Positions 34,387-45,459 of a stretch of DNA of 64,000 bases are shown in pieces. Each line of letters begins with the position of its first letter. Positions within the stretch are counted from its first letter, which is position 1. This stretch comes from Diogma glabrata (lineage: Eukaryota; Arthropoda; Insecta; Diptera; Cylindrotomidae). The notes beneath the pieces are model-generated. The model did not search any database. It had not been told where the DNA came from and saw only the letters and a program-made list of their open reading frames with translations. The stretch is from the NCBI GenBank assembly GCA_963693315.1, contig OY856186.1, forward strand, positions 383,444,215 to 383,508,214, read 5' to 3'. A program made the translations under genes and the position numbers.

Positions 34387-34744
34387 GATGGGCTACAGTA
34401 GTAATTCTGGTGAAACGCGAGAAGTTTGCTAGTTCAGATAAAATTGATTTAATCTCTGAGGAAGTTCGTTCATACATAATGTATTTGTAGAAAATTGTCA
34501 AATCAGCAACATTTCATTTGTTCTGGGGCCCTATTCCCGAACACATATTTGTCAATCGACAATATTGTCAATTTCACCAAAATGCTTAACAACTTTGTTT
34601 AAAAATGGTATTCTGTAACTCATATTTGTGTCAAACAAATTATAAAAAATTTTTACAAAATTATAACAGATTTTTGGTAGGTACTAGATTCGTACTTTTG
34701 ACAACTAACTTTTTTAATCTTAATGCAAAATAAAATAAAAATAT

Positions 34745-35870
34745 TATAATAACTGGCCCTGATACGGAGCCAGTTATTATTTTGGACCTTTGGTAATACA
34801 AATATATATATAAAAAGAATTTACACGGGATGCAATTTCCCCTCAACGAATCCTAATCCTGGGAATCTCTTACTATTTTTTTTCTAAATTTATCCTAACA
34901 TCCCAAAGGGGAAAAAGTAATAATTAAACAAAAATTAATGTAACTAAAACTCAAAATACCTTAAATTACAACTGTTGATTGATGATCTGACATAAAATTA
35001 GACATCCGGCATTACATTTTGAAGTTTCATTTCCGCTTTTTCCACTGGGTTAATTTATATAAATATCCAAAATCATAAAACTTATTGTACTGCTCGCTTT
35101 ATAAATCCAATCCAGAAATTGTAAATTATAAACTATCCGCCTCCAATACTCAACTAATAATCCAATAAATTGTTAGCAAGTCATTTCCAGTACAGCAAAA
35201 CATGGAAAACTTGTGGTATAATTGACTTGGTGATGACACAAGCAATTTATTATAACACCAGTAAATTTGTTCTAGCACGATTATATTTATTAAAATCAGC
35301 GACAGTTAATATCTTTAGTATTTCGATATTTATTCAATGGCTCAAAGACACTCTTCAAAAGAAACACACAAAAAGTAAAACTTGTATTTCAAAATTAATA
35401 TTTTATATTGTATATTTGTTTACTGGGTAAAAAAAAATAAATTTAATTATTTATAATTTTTATACTATATTTACTTAAAACAATTGAACATTTTCTTTTT
35501 TTTTTTAAACTTGAAAACAACATTTGTTTTCTAAGAACAAATATGGAATGAATCTTTTTATTTTTTAAAAATTGCAAAATGTGATTTTGCTTTTGCCATC
35601 TTATGATGTCAAAACAAAATCGGGTAATCTTTTTTAAAATTCAGCAATGATTAACAACGACATCTGTTCATTAGTATTGGAAATAAAAATTTAGTACGTT
35701 CGTTGGCTTTTTATAATATATTCAAAATCAATTAGCAGTTAAGTTGGGAAAATCTTAAAAGTACTATTAATGTAAAAATAAACGGAAATTAATGTAATAC
35801 ATTTCTATTGAATTGAAAACAAGGAGGAATTTGATTTTATTATTGTTCTGCGATTATTGCGATCGTTACA
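34745..35870 (-). repeat. 3' LTR of L2
   Basis: Directly repeated at 39331-40458. The ends read TGTAACG... on the minus strand. The 86-codon open frame at 35170-35430 is present unchanged in both LTRs but starts with a non-ATG codon and has no motif, so I do not call it a gene. Confidence 0.88.
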
Positions 35871-38221
35871 CCATGAATTCAAGGTAGAAACCAAGATTTC
35901 TACTCTTGAAATCACAAAAACGTCGCCATCCCCTCCATGACAGAAAACCACCAAAGCACTATTAAACTTAAACTAATAATAGAAATTCTAATAACTAATA
36001 AAAAAAATTATAATAACTAAGTAATATTAAATATAACACCTATTTAAATTCTAAAAACCGAGAATTAAATTTATAACTATAATAACTAATGATTAAGAAT
36101 AGATGTTTAATTTATGACAACTAATAATTCTAACACTAAATTTAATTTTATAAAAAAAATATATTGAAAAACTTAGGCTTGGTATATAGGAAACAGACGC
36201 TAGAGATTTCGATGGTAAAACCCGCAAAATCATGACTCGCAATCACCAACAATAGTAAAACCAATTCTCAACAAAAAAAGATGGAGTTAGTACGACGGAA
36301 ATGTAAAAAGGATGAAAGCACAAAAACGAAAAAAAAAACAACGAACGCCCAATTCGAAAACATACAAGATTTTTTGTAAAAACAAACTTTGTAAAGGAAC
36401 AAAAAGGACCACCGTCGTAGCCAATCTTTGCTGAATCTTTCACAAAAATTCCTAAAACATTATATATGTAAAAGTATAATTTATTTATTTAATTTCAGAT
36501 ATACTGAAATAATTATATATACCTAAAATTAGTTATTGACGATAGCACCCCTAAAATATATTTATTTATTTTTAAAAAAATTGAAAAAATGAAAATTATT
36601 CAGAAAGGATGCTTATTTATTGGATGCACCGTCCTAACTTTGAAATATTGATTTATTTTTTTTTTTTTTTTTAAAAAATAAAAAATATTTATTTATAACT
36701 TGATGTAATTTGCTTAGTTAAAAAAATTTATTTATTTAGTTACCTAAAATTAACTTAAATTTTAAAAAAAATTATTTATTTACCTAAAATTATTTTAATT
36801 AACGAAAATTTAATTTATTTAATAAAAATTTTATTTATTTAATTTTTGAAAAATTTGTTTGATTTATTTTCTTTTTATTTAATAATATAAGAGATTCCCA
36901 AAATCAAGATTCGTCTGGAGACAATTTAAAAAGTAAGTATGGCTACAATATCCATATTGTTTAAATTTAAAATATCGCGTTCGCGAGCCCACTCCAACAA
37001 TGCATGTGAGAACTGACTAGAAAAGCCCCTAACGACCAGATTCTACAGAACAGTTTCTCCCCAACCTAATAAAAACAATCACAACTGTCACGATTAGACC
37101 CTAGGTCCATTTCTACTGACCCAGTTGTGCTTGTTTAACCTAAAAATAAATTACAACTAAACCTAATGCGAAAGTTGAATAACGCTCCCGAGCACCAGAC
37201 TTCAAATCCTAAACTCTATGAACACTGTCTATTGCAAAGTTAAATGGAACAAATGGTAAGTTTTTGAATTTGTATGAGGTGAAGCCTCTGATCCTGAAAA
37301 CAAAAGTACAATTGGTTCTTCTCTTCATTACACCGAAGAAGCCTCTGAGCAAAGAATGGTACTACTGGTTTGCACCTAAGTACAAACACAGCAACACCAC
37401 TCCTCGTCCCTGAGGACTTCCTCGCCGAATGAAGAGAAGAAACCAATGTTCTTCGATCGCATAACCCCGATGGCCATAGGCGATCTAAGAACGACATCAA
37501 TGTTAAGGGGATAAGCCCCATGGATGGCTTGTTAGGCCTACCGCTGAGAAAAGTGAATCAATAAACCTAAATAATATATAACTTATCCATAATCCAAATA
37601 ATTTCTTATTTAAAAATGCTAAATCGAAACATGAAATACATAATATGTGTTAATAAAGTTTTACATGAAATTAATTAAATTTAATCTTCAGACTAAATAA
37701 TAAATTGGTAATTTAAAAAAAAATTACGATTATTTTAAATTCAAAACTAAGCTTACTAATTTTTAAGTTATTAATTCTAATATATTTGTTTAGGTTAAAT
37801 CTTTCGCTTTATTTATTGTATCCAAAACAAAAATAAATGTTAGCTAAAAATGATGTTAAAAAGGAAAATCAGAAAAACATACGATTAATTTCATATATAA
37901 ATTAATTGCATCATCCAAAAATATGTACAATATATAAACAAATATATGTACAATATGTACAAAAAATTGTACTATGTATATAAAAAAAATATGTACAGGA
38001 TATACAAAAGATATGTACAATAGTATACCAAAAATATGTACGATATGTACGTGGTAGCATAAAAAAATTTCAAAAAAAAACTGCTTCCCCAAAACGGTTT
38101 TCTTTTTTCCAAATAAAAAAACAATTAGTATTACTAAAAGCAGATGACAGCACAAAAAACAATCTCCAAAAAAATTGCTGTCCCAAAACGGTTTTTTTCA
38201 AAATTAAAAAAAAAATTAGTC
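35871..38221. other. Interior of L2, non-coding part
   Basis: Directly after the left LTR is a hairpin formed by 'ttcaaggtagaaa' and 'tttctactcttgaa' (about 35878-35911). Near 35923-35938 the minus strand has the purine-rich 'atggaggggatgg', a possible displaced polypurine tract. The 37240-37521 minus open frame has no motif. From 37916 to 38055 'atatgtacaa' words repeat irregularly, forming a microsatellite-like patch. I find no retroviral enzyme domain. Confidence 0.6.
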
Positions 38222-38779
38222 TTAACTAATTATACAATGAGGAACAGGGGCCTCCTGTGGACCAGACCACTCCTCTTCCTGTCGCGTGGTCGGTGAGATG
38301 AGGACCTCCTCAACCAGCTCCTCCGTTTGAGTACTCTTGGTCGAGGAAGCTCCCAGCTCCACGACCAAGCGACTCTCCTTCTCCCTTCTTCTCCTCTCCT
38401 TCCTCTTCAGGTGAGAGCTCCTATTTCTATTTATCCTCCTTCTCTCACGCCAGCCCACATTCACTTCCTCAGTCACTTCATCCATCTCATCCGCTTCCTC
38501 ATTCACCCCATTCAACTCCTCATTCACTATCTCACAAATCAAATCATCCAGAAACTCATCATATTTTTCTTCGTAAATATCATCCATCAATTCCAAAAAT
38601 ATTTTATGTTTTACTTCATCCAGAATCACATTTATCATTCCATCCACTACATTCCTCGCCTCAACCATTCTCTCTTTTCTCTCCTCATTCGCTCTCCCAT
38701 CCACCTCATTCATCCAGGGCTCAAACCCACCTGGCCGACACCTCCTTATCAACCCCTGACCCCTCATAATTGTATACAT
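38222..38779 (-). CDS. Unrecognised L2 protein: acidic, Arg-rich, KSTQT motif, C-terminal CIIS
   Basis: I do not recognise this protein. The open frame extends 3 codons upstream with a TTG; the first ATG gives 185 residues. Numbering by the 188-codon frame: helical, charged residues 30-90; a strongly acidic stretch 87-109 (NEEADEMDEVTEEV); and a strongly basic stretch 113-138 (WRERRRINRNR, then KRKERRRREK) like an arginine-rich RNA-binding or nuclear-localisation segment. Next is KSTQT at 151-155, the textbook LC8 dynein light chain binding pattern, and the chain ends in CIIS, which fits a CaaX prenylation box. It has no zinc knuckle and no protease. It is GC-richer than its surroundings and lies about 550 bp inside the 5' LTR, the position of gag. 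The strand is supported by element orientation. A frame on the opposite strand here (38327-38812) is Pro/His/Ile-rich and looks like its shadow. Confidence 0.6.
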   Translation of the reverse strand: MYTIMRGQGLIRRCRPGGFEPWMNEVDGRANEERKERMVEARNVVDGMINVILDEVKHKIFLELMDDIYEEKYDEFLDDLICEIVNEELNGVNEEADEMDEVTEEVNVGWRERRRINRNRSSHLKRKERRRREKESRLVVELGASSTKSTQTEELVEEVLISPTTRQEEEWSGPQEAPVPHCIIS

Positions 38780-39308
38780 TCTTATCAAAATTCAAAATAT
38801 ATAATTTCCTAATCAAAACGAAAACGAAACCAATAACTGGTTTATTTCAAGATAAACAAAAAGCTGATTGACAACCACGGCCCAAACCGGTTGCCACCAC
38901 CCTATTACCAAAAAAAAACCACCACTGGTTTATCCTAAAACTTACAAAGAGAAACGCGGAATTCTTTAAATTTTTGAAAATATAAATTTAGAGTACTTAT
39001 GATAAATATACACATGAACACCTTAGAAACTAAACCTTTATTTTTTCCTCTAGCTTTTTAACAAAATTTAGCCAAATAAACCGACGCGAAAAAATAAACT
39101 ATATATAGATATTAATTAATCTGAATTGAAATAATCAATTAATATATAAATATATAAATATAATAATATAAGATGTTCCACAAAAAAAAGGTTTTTTTCA
39201 AAAAAAAAAACCGGCTTGCCAACGCCCAAACTGGAAAATATTTTCCCACCAAATTATTCATATATATATATCTAAAAAAAATACAAGAAATAACTGTAAT
39301 TAAGCTAC
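38780..39308. other. L2 leader region between primer site and ORF
   Basis: AT-rich with poly-A runs. The block 'ccaaaacggtttt' occurs twice downstream of the ORF (about 38091 and 38180), with a related 'aaaaaccggcttgcc' at about 39207. Nothing coding is seen. Confidence 0.5.
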
Positions 39309-39332
39309 CGGGTCCCTTTTTGTTCGGCGCTA
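39309..39332 (-). other. Primer binding site-like sequence of L2
   Basis: Reading inward from the right LTR on the minus strand gives 'tagcgccgaac', then four extra A residues, then 'agggacccgg'. It resembles the tRNA-Lys(UUU) type primer site (TGGCGCCCGAACAGGGAC) with a G-to-A change, one missing C and inserted A residues. The position is right; the match is imperfect. Confidence 0.5.
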
Positions 39333-40458
39333 GTTATTATCTAGGCCCTGATGCGGAGCCAGTTATTATTTTGGACCTTTGGTAATACAAATATATATAT
39401 AAAAAGAATTTACACGGGATGCAATTTCCCCTCAACGAATCCTAATCCTGGGAATCTCTTACTATTTTTTTTCTAAATTTATCCTAACATCCCAAAGGGG
39501 AAAAAGTAATAATTAAACAAAAATTAATGTAACTAAAACTCAAAATACCTTAAATTACAACTGTTGATTGATGATCTGACATAAAATTAGACATCCGGCA
39601 TTACATTTTGAAGTTTCATTTCCGCTTTTTCCACTGGGTTAATTTATATAAATATCCAAAATCATAAAACTTATTGTACTGCTCGCTTTATAAATCCAAT
39701 CCAGAAATTGTAAATTATAAACTATCCGCCTCCAATACTCAACTAATAATCCAATAAATTGTTAGCAAGTCATTTCCAGTACAGCAAAACATGGAAAACT
39801 TGTGGTATAATTGACTTGGTGATGACACAAGCAATTTATTATAACACCAGTAAATTTGTTCTAGCACGATTATATTTATTAAAATCAGCGACAGTTAATA
39901 TCTTTAGTATTTCGATATTTATTCAATGGCTCAAAGACACTCTTCAAAAGAAACACACAAAAAGTAAAACTTGTATTTCAAAATTAATATTTTATATTGT
40001 ATATTTGTTTACTGGGTAAAAAAAAATAAATTTAATTATTTATAATTTTTATACTATATTTACTTAAAACAATTGAACATTTTCTTTTTTTTTTAAACTT
40101 GAAAACAACATTTGTTTTCTAAGAACAAATATGGAATGAATCTTTTTATTTTTTAAAAATTGCAAAATGTGATTTTGCTTTTGCCATCTTATGATGTCAA
40201 AACAAAATCGGGTAATCTTTTTTAAAATTCAGCAATGATTAACAACGACATCTGTTCATTAGTATTGGAAATAAAAATTTAGTACGTTCGTTGGCTTTTT
40301 ATAATATATTCAAAATCAATTAGCAGTTAAGTTGGGAAAATCTTAAAAGTACTATTAATGTAAAAATAAACGGAAATTAATGTAATACATTTCTATTGAA
40401 TTGAAAACAAGGAGGAATTTGATTTTATTATTGTTCTGCGATTATTGCGATCGTTACA
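39331..40458 (-). repeat. 5' LTR of L2
   Basis: It matches 34745-35870 from 'ggccctgat' at 39344 to the final 'cgttaca'. The outermost 10-13 bases differ in an unusual way: the left copy has 'tataataact' where this copy has 'gttattatcta', close to the inverse. Confidence 0.85.
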
Positions 40459-40744
40459 ATATATTTAATAAATAAATATGTTTTAATGATATTTATATAA
40501 AAATATGATTATTTAATATTATTAAAAACTTAATTTTGCGTTATAAATTAATTTTTACGCCAATCGATGAAATTTGTATAAAAAAGTCAACACACAAAAC
40601 ATGCAAAATTGTGATTTTGACAGTAACTATATTGTTCTTGTCAGATTCACAATATTGTGTTAAATTTTCACCAAATTGGTGTAACATAATACGAAATTCA
40701 CAATATGTGTTCGGAAATAGGGCCCTTGCATGGAATCAAACTCA

Positions 40745-42500
40745 TTAGTAAGAGTTGAGTTGCCAATCAGTTTATCAGCTCTGCGCTGAACAGAATACAA
40801 CTACTATAATAAGCTCTACCTCATATGTGACAGCAATACTCCATTCAGGGACGCATAAATGATTTGTATATTAATAGAAGCTGTTCGCTTTTGAAAAACT
40901 TACGGCATCGTCTCAAAAATCCCAAGAGACACCATCAAAATTGACCCGAAATTTCCGCTCGGAAACAAAACTTTGTATCCAAGAAACAAGTTGCAAGTAG
41001 TAAATAAGATTGTTGTGCCAAACTTTGTCAAATAATGCTTTGGCAATAATATCAAAGGCAACACCGAACGTTTCACCATGATTTTCAAGCGACTTGTTCC
41101 AGAAATGAGTTGTCACTTTCCCTTTTTGGAAGCCGTTTTGTCTTTCATTGAATAGTTTTGAAGACTCTGAGAAGCTCAATAGATTAAAACTAATGTATTT
41201 CTCAAACATTTTAGAAACAACCGATAAAATGAAAAGGGGCTGTAATTTGTAGGATCAGTTTTACTACCATTTTTAGGAATTGGTTGTACGCTTGCCATTT
41301 TCCATATTTCAGGAAAAACTCCTTTCTTATATGACAAATAAAAGATTTTAGTGAGAATTGGTGCTAGCGCCCTTGCAAATGTTTTAAGAATAATTGGAAG
41401 AATACGATCAGGTTCAGATGCTTTGTTAATATTAACTTGTAAAATGATGTTTTTCCGAAAAATTATACGACTATACTCCTTAAATTATAAAATTATATTC
41501 CTTATAATTAAACTCTATGAATCGGCTTAGCTAAAAAATTGGGTTCGCTCAGTTTAGAATTTTTAGAGAACTAATTACCCAGAATGTTGGCGTTTTATTT
41601 TGGGTCAATGACCGGCATATCTCTATCAATAAGAGGAGGTAGAGAAGACTAACAAAACTTACCTTGGGCAGCCTTAACCGCTTTAAAGAAATTACTTGAA
41701 CCAGCAAATTTGGAAGCTTTTTTCCTATTAAAGAGATTTTTTTCAGCATCTATTAGCATTCTGCATATATTTCTCTCAATTCGGTACTGTCTAAGGTTTT
41801 CATCGGTTTTGTTTTGATTAAGCTTTTGAAATTCCTTTTTAAAATTTTAATTGCCTTTTTGCTTTTATTTGAAAACCACAGATCAGTTTTATAGGAACGG
41901 CCAATTTATGAGGAATTAATCTCTGCATGTCCTCAAGAATACCCTTCGAAAAAAATAACACAGCTTGGTTAGAAAACCGCTTAAAAGAACCTTTAAGACA
42001 CAAGACCCACGCAGCTTTATAGTGTCAGACACTCTGGTAGGCTGATCTATGATATGTGTGTAATTATGGTAAAGAACAAATAACTCAGCCTGTTTACCTA
42101 TCTCATCAGCAGTGGAACTATGTGTGAGTCATTCTTCATTGTGGACATTAAAGTCACCAAAAACTATAAATTTGGCATTAGGATACTCAGTCATCCTATC
42201 AATTTTTTCAGATAAATCATGAAATAAGTTGATGTTCTCAGGTGAGTTAGGGATGCGATATAGACAAAAAAAAAACAACGTTTGATTAGAACAACAAATC
42301 TTAAGGGATAGCAATTATTATAATAGCAATTACCATATCGTGGATAGCAATTACCATATTGTGGTATTTTGAATTTGATTCAAAATTTTTAACGCTTAGA
42401 TATAGAATGGTGTTTCTGATATACACACAAACACCATGCTTGAAATAAAATGAAGATTCAAGCTCATAATGAAGACTAGTTACTGTACGATCTAGATTTA
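40745..42500 (-). mobile_element. LINE family C (CR1/Jockey-like), decayed
   Basis: From right to left on the minus strand come endonuclease pieces: ELESSFYFKHGVCVYI near 42430, CLYRIPNSPENINLF at about 42270, and FIVFGDFNVHNEE ending at 42129 with the GDFNVH catalytic motif. An RT segment follows: a GxxP..FRKG-type LFNERQNGFQKGKVTTHFW near 41140 and ALFDKVWHNNLIYYL near 41020 with the first palm Asp in LFD. After a deletion that removes the FADD region it ends with RCRKFFKSEQLLLIYKSFMR and MEYCCH near 40830. Stops are frequent. It is related to but distinct from family A. Confidence 0.82.
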
Positions 42501-42506
42501 TAGCTC

Positions 42507-42556
42507 AAACTAACTAATTAACTCACTAACCTAACTAACTAACTAAAAAAACTAAC
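42507..42556 (+). repeat. AACT microsatellite
   Basis: Irregular repeats of 'aact'/'taac' such as 'taactaactaacta'. It lies just past the LINE C 5' remnant. Confidence 0.7.
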
Positions 42557-43170
42557 AAAAACAAAAATAAAAACCAAAAGAACAACAAAAATAAAAATAA
42601 AACAAATAATGGAGACTAGAAAATTATATCAAACAATTCACCATAAGATAACCTGGAAACCCCGATAAATACTAATGTCTATTATACTTTCAATAAAACA
42701 GTCACTCTGGTCGATGTGCCTTAAAAGGAAATCATGATATTCTAAAACTAATTGAAACCTTTTTCATAAATTTCGTAGATCATTACTGTAGAATGCATTG
42801 GATATTGGATAAAGACACTGAAAAAAATGCAAACATTTTTTTATCGAAACTGAAAACCCGTAAGTTGGGATGCGGAATTGTTGTGAACCGTACTAACTGC
42901 TTATGTACCAAGTTTTCATCTAATTTAATTATCAGATGTTATTCAGCTTTCAAGAAATAGGTGCTAGGGAGACCCCCACCGCTTTGTTTAATATCGCTCA
43001 AAAACTAATCAGCTCTTTGTCAAATTGTCATCAGAATTAATTCACGAACAAATGACGTAACCCTGCAAAAAACATAACAAACAGTGAAAAAATCGTCTGT
43101 TGTATGGTGGACCTTCCAACCCTTTACCCAATGTACTTCAAAAGCTAGTAAAAAAATGATTGAAACCTCT
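42557..43170. other. Nothing recognised except a repeat match
   Basis: Around 42985-43045 'gctcaaaaactaatcagctc' and 'catcagaattaattca' resemble 33380-33450. Otherwise no gene or element end can be supported. Confidence 0.45.
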
Positions 43171-43173
43171 TAA

Positions 43174-43394
43174 GCCGCAATTAGACTATTGCAGAACTCT
43201 GCAATATTTCTGCAATGGTAGTGTGTAAAATATTCATTGCAGAAAAGTTTGGCAATGAACTCATTGCAAAACATTGCAATGAGTCATTGCAATGTTTTGC
43301 AATAAGTTCATTGCCAAACTTTTCTGCAATGAATATTTTACACACTACCATTGCAGAAATATTGCAGAGTTCTGCAATAGTCTAATTGCGGCTT
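43174..43394. mobile_element. Almost perfect palindromic MITE, 221 bp
   Basis: The whole element is an inverted repeat centred at 43284 with one mismatched arm position that I can see ('actcattg' against 'acttattg' inverted). The terminus is AGCCGCAATTAGAC. TTA flanks both sides (43171-43173 and 43395-43397), a 3 bp duplication of the type made by PIF/Harbinger elements (TWA). The arms contain repeated 'attgcaatg'/'ttctgcaat' words. The tiny loop and perfect arms mean it can form a long hairpin RNA or cruciform. Confidence 0.9.
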
Positions 43395-43397
43395 TAG

Positions 43398-43769
43398 TAA
43401 CGTTTCACGAAAATCGATTTGTAACTTAGGCTACAGTAGAGATAAACACCTTAAAAAAATTCAAACGAAACGTTTTTAACCGTGCGACTCGGTTAGTTTT
43501 ACATACTAGCGTTAAATTAGAGCGCGTCAAATTCAGAGGCAATAGCGTCGTCTATAACTGTTAGAAATAATGTATAATCTATTATTGCTGTATTCTCTCT
43601 CTTCACACAAAATATCACAGTAATTGATGGCGAAGTTTTTGGCTTGAAGTACTGTTGCAGAGGTGCTCTGGGGCCAAAAAATTATATAAATTTGGTAAAT
43701 ATGGATGCGGTTACGGCCAGTTTTGATTTAGTAGGTGAAAATTTAATATTGGTAATTAATAATACGTTA
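43398..43769. other. Nothing recognised
   Basis: No coding frame or repeat seen between the palindrome and LINE D. Confidence 0.45.
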
Positions 43770-44200
43770 GATTAAGTGAGGTATTCCCTAGTATTTAAAC
43801 AGATTGGTAAGGCCAATAGAGACAACAACAGAAGAAAATGTAACCAATTTAGACTCTTGAATATGATGATTAGTAATGTCTCTAAAGTTTTAGAGAAGGT
43901 AGTTGGCTTACAACTTACAGAACATTTAGAGAGCAACAATATTATTTTCCATCATCAAACTGGTTTCCGTCAGTTTCACAGTTGTGAATTTCTTGTAAAC
44001 TTAGTTGTAACGAATTGGAAAATTGCTGTGTAAGAAAGTAATTATTTCAGTTTTCCTGGATCTAACCAAAGCGTGTGAAATAATATAAAGAGAAATATTT
44101 TTGTTGAAGCTTCAACAAAATGGAATTAAGGATACTAAACTGCGTTGGTTTCAGGCTTATTTAAGTGCAAAAAACAGCAAAGGAAGAAAATTGCAACATT
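43770..44200 (+). pseudogene. LINE family D, RT finger fragment
   Basis: Reading across frames: FKQIGKANRDNNRRKCNQFR then LLNMMISNVSKVLEKVVGLQ, with NYRPISLL degraded to CNQFRLLN. Next come LTEHLESNNIIFHHQTGF (equivalent of the QxGFR box) and, after a frame change at about 44031, SVFLDLTKACE (first palm Asp, usually LDLTKAFD). LLKLQQNGIKDTKLRWFQAY ends it. It is truncated before the YADD box. The conserved order makes the RT call safe. Confidence 0.82.
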
Positions 44201-44469
44201 CACTGCAATGAAAATTTTGGGTTGTAAACTGTTGAGCTTTGCGTTATGCTTAGGCTTTGTTGTTTTTTTTAATTTTTTGTTTTTCTCCTTTTTTATATTT
44301 TGTTTAACTTTTTCGTTATTTTAAGTTTTTGAATTTCTCAAAAAAAATTAAGTTTTAATTTGGAATAATATGATATGGTCTATTCAGTGAAATCTTCTAT
44401 CAAGAATTTATGTTATTCTTTTACTTTTTGCATCTAAATAAATAAAAACAAAATAAACAATTTTTGGAG
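44201..44469. other. AT-rich spacer, nothing recognised
   Basis: T- and A-rich sequence between two LINE remnants, no feature. Confidence 0.4.
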
Positions 44470-45459
44470 TCTAGCTGCAGCCGGTAGTTTATCAATCGGA
44501 CCGCAAAGCTCTCTCTAACTGCCCCTTTTTGATCGTCTGAGTTCTTTGTTGTATAGTTGGTAAGATGTGCAGGAGTTTGTCATTTTTGTTCTGTTAAAAA
44601 GCTTGTGAGCTTTATTCCTCATCTTCTCCAAGTTGCCGTTTTATCAAGGCACATTTGGGGTTCTTTTAGACTTGGTAATTAGAAAGTTTTGGTAATTTCT
44701 TCCTGGACTGATTTGCCGCATATTCGGGTTCCATTTTGAAGTTGATCCTGCCATACATTCCTACATTATCCTGACGATGAAAAGCTCCCAATCGATCTAC
44801 GTGAGGTTTCTAAAGTGGAGATTACCCTTCAGTTTATGTTATATGCTGAAACCTATGTATGCATGGTCCGACATAGAAGCTTCATCCGAGACATACCAGC
44901 TGGTGATAAAATGCTCTGTGATGTTGTCGCTCAGAGTTGGGTCCAGGACCTCGTTTCTGATTGCGTTTAAGAAGGTGGGTTAACTGCCTTTATTAGCTAT
45001 AAACATTTTTTATTTTATAGATATTGAAGCAGACTCATCTTTTGTGTTGATGTTGCTACTACCCAACACGGTGTGATGAGCGTTGGCATCGCACGCTATT
45101 ATGAGGTTGTGGTGGTTGTCCCTGCAATGTCGAATGTGCTTACTTACCTTATCCCGTGGTACGTCCTCCTTATATCCTGAAAAGAACGCAGATGCTGCAA
45201 TGAACTTGCTAACTCTGCTATGTTGAAAAGCGATCTCAATCTGCACAGCTGTTAGACCTCTGCAAATAAATTTGGTAAGTGTAAATACTTTTAAGCGCTT
45301 GTTGAAGAGGATCTCCTGACCTGAGAAGTATATCAGTTGTATGTTTGTTTTGGTCGATAGACCTTTTATTTCTTGTACTGTCCGCCCATGATCCCGGGAT
45401 GAACACATAATATCGTTATTATCCTGTCGGATAAAGCGGTTCACATTAGCTGAGACCAT
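44470..45459 (-). pseudogene. LINE family E, endonuclease fragment
   Basis: From 45459 leftward the minus strand encodes an apurinic-type endonuclease: GLTAVQIEIAFQHSR, then a DKVSKHIRHCRDNHHNLIIA stretch, then the metal-binding CDANAHHTVLGSSNINTKDE. After a stop and frame change near 45010 it continues with PTFLNAIRNEVLDPTLSDNI, TSWYVSDEASMSDHAYIGF (the terminal catalytic SDH) and a later linker with KMRNKAHKLFNR and NKELRRSKRGS. This order is that of I/R1/Jockey LINE endonucleases. The RT is absent. Confidence 0.85.

Larger units (their letters stand above)
34745..40458 (-). mobile_element. LTR element L2: pol-less LTR retrotransposon with one ORF, young
   Basis: Two direct repeats of about 1.13 kb (34745-35870; about 39331-40458) flank 3.46 kb and are almost identical: one A/G difference near the start and a T-run length difference are what I see. 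ATAT flanks both ends (34741-34744, 40459-40462). On the minus strand the LTR starts TGTAACG, the same first seven bases as the Gypsy element. Next to the right LTR is a sequence resembling a tRNA-Lys primer site, so the element reads on the minus strand. No protease, RT, RNase H or integrase motif is present in any frame. One protein (38222-38779) sits where gag would be. This fits a large non-autonomous LTR derivative. Confidence 0.85.
34526..40725. mobile_element. TIR element split by LTR element L2
   Basis: The left end 'gggccctattcccgaacaca' is mirrored by 'tgtgttcggaaatagggccc' at the right end. 'caatattgtcaatttcacca' on the left has a counterpart in the 40640-40690 area. Removing the LTR element between 34745 and 40462 leaves about 480 bp, a normal MITE size. 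No clean target duplication was found. It is the host sequence into which L2 inserted. Confidence 0.72.

Noticed and set aside
34518..34525. 8 bp target duplication for the TIR element split by L2
   Set aside because: 'ttgttctg' and 'ttgcatgg' on the two sides agree at only about half the positions.
35170..35430. 86-codon open frame present identically in both L2 LTRs
   Set aside because: It begins with a non-ATG codon, is AT-driven in composition and is duplicated only because the LTRs are; nothing suggests a protein.
36532..36555. Further copy of the foldback arm ('attgacgatagcaccccta')
   Set aside because: Only about 20 bases resemble the arm and the flanks do not continue the match.
38327..38812. 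161-codon plus-strand frame opposite the L2 protein
   Set aside because: Proline-, histidine- and isoleucine-rich antisense of the charged minus-strand frame; element orientation supports the minus strand.
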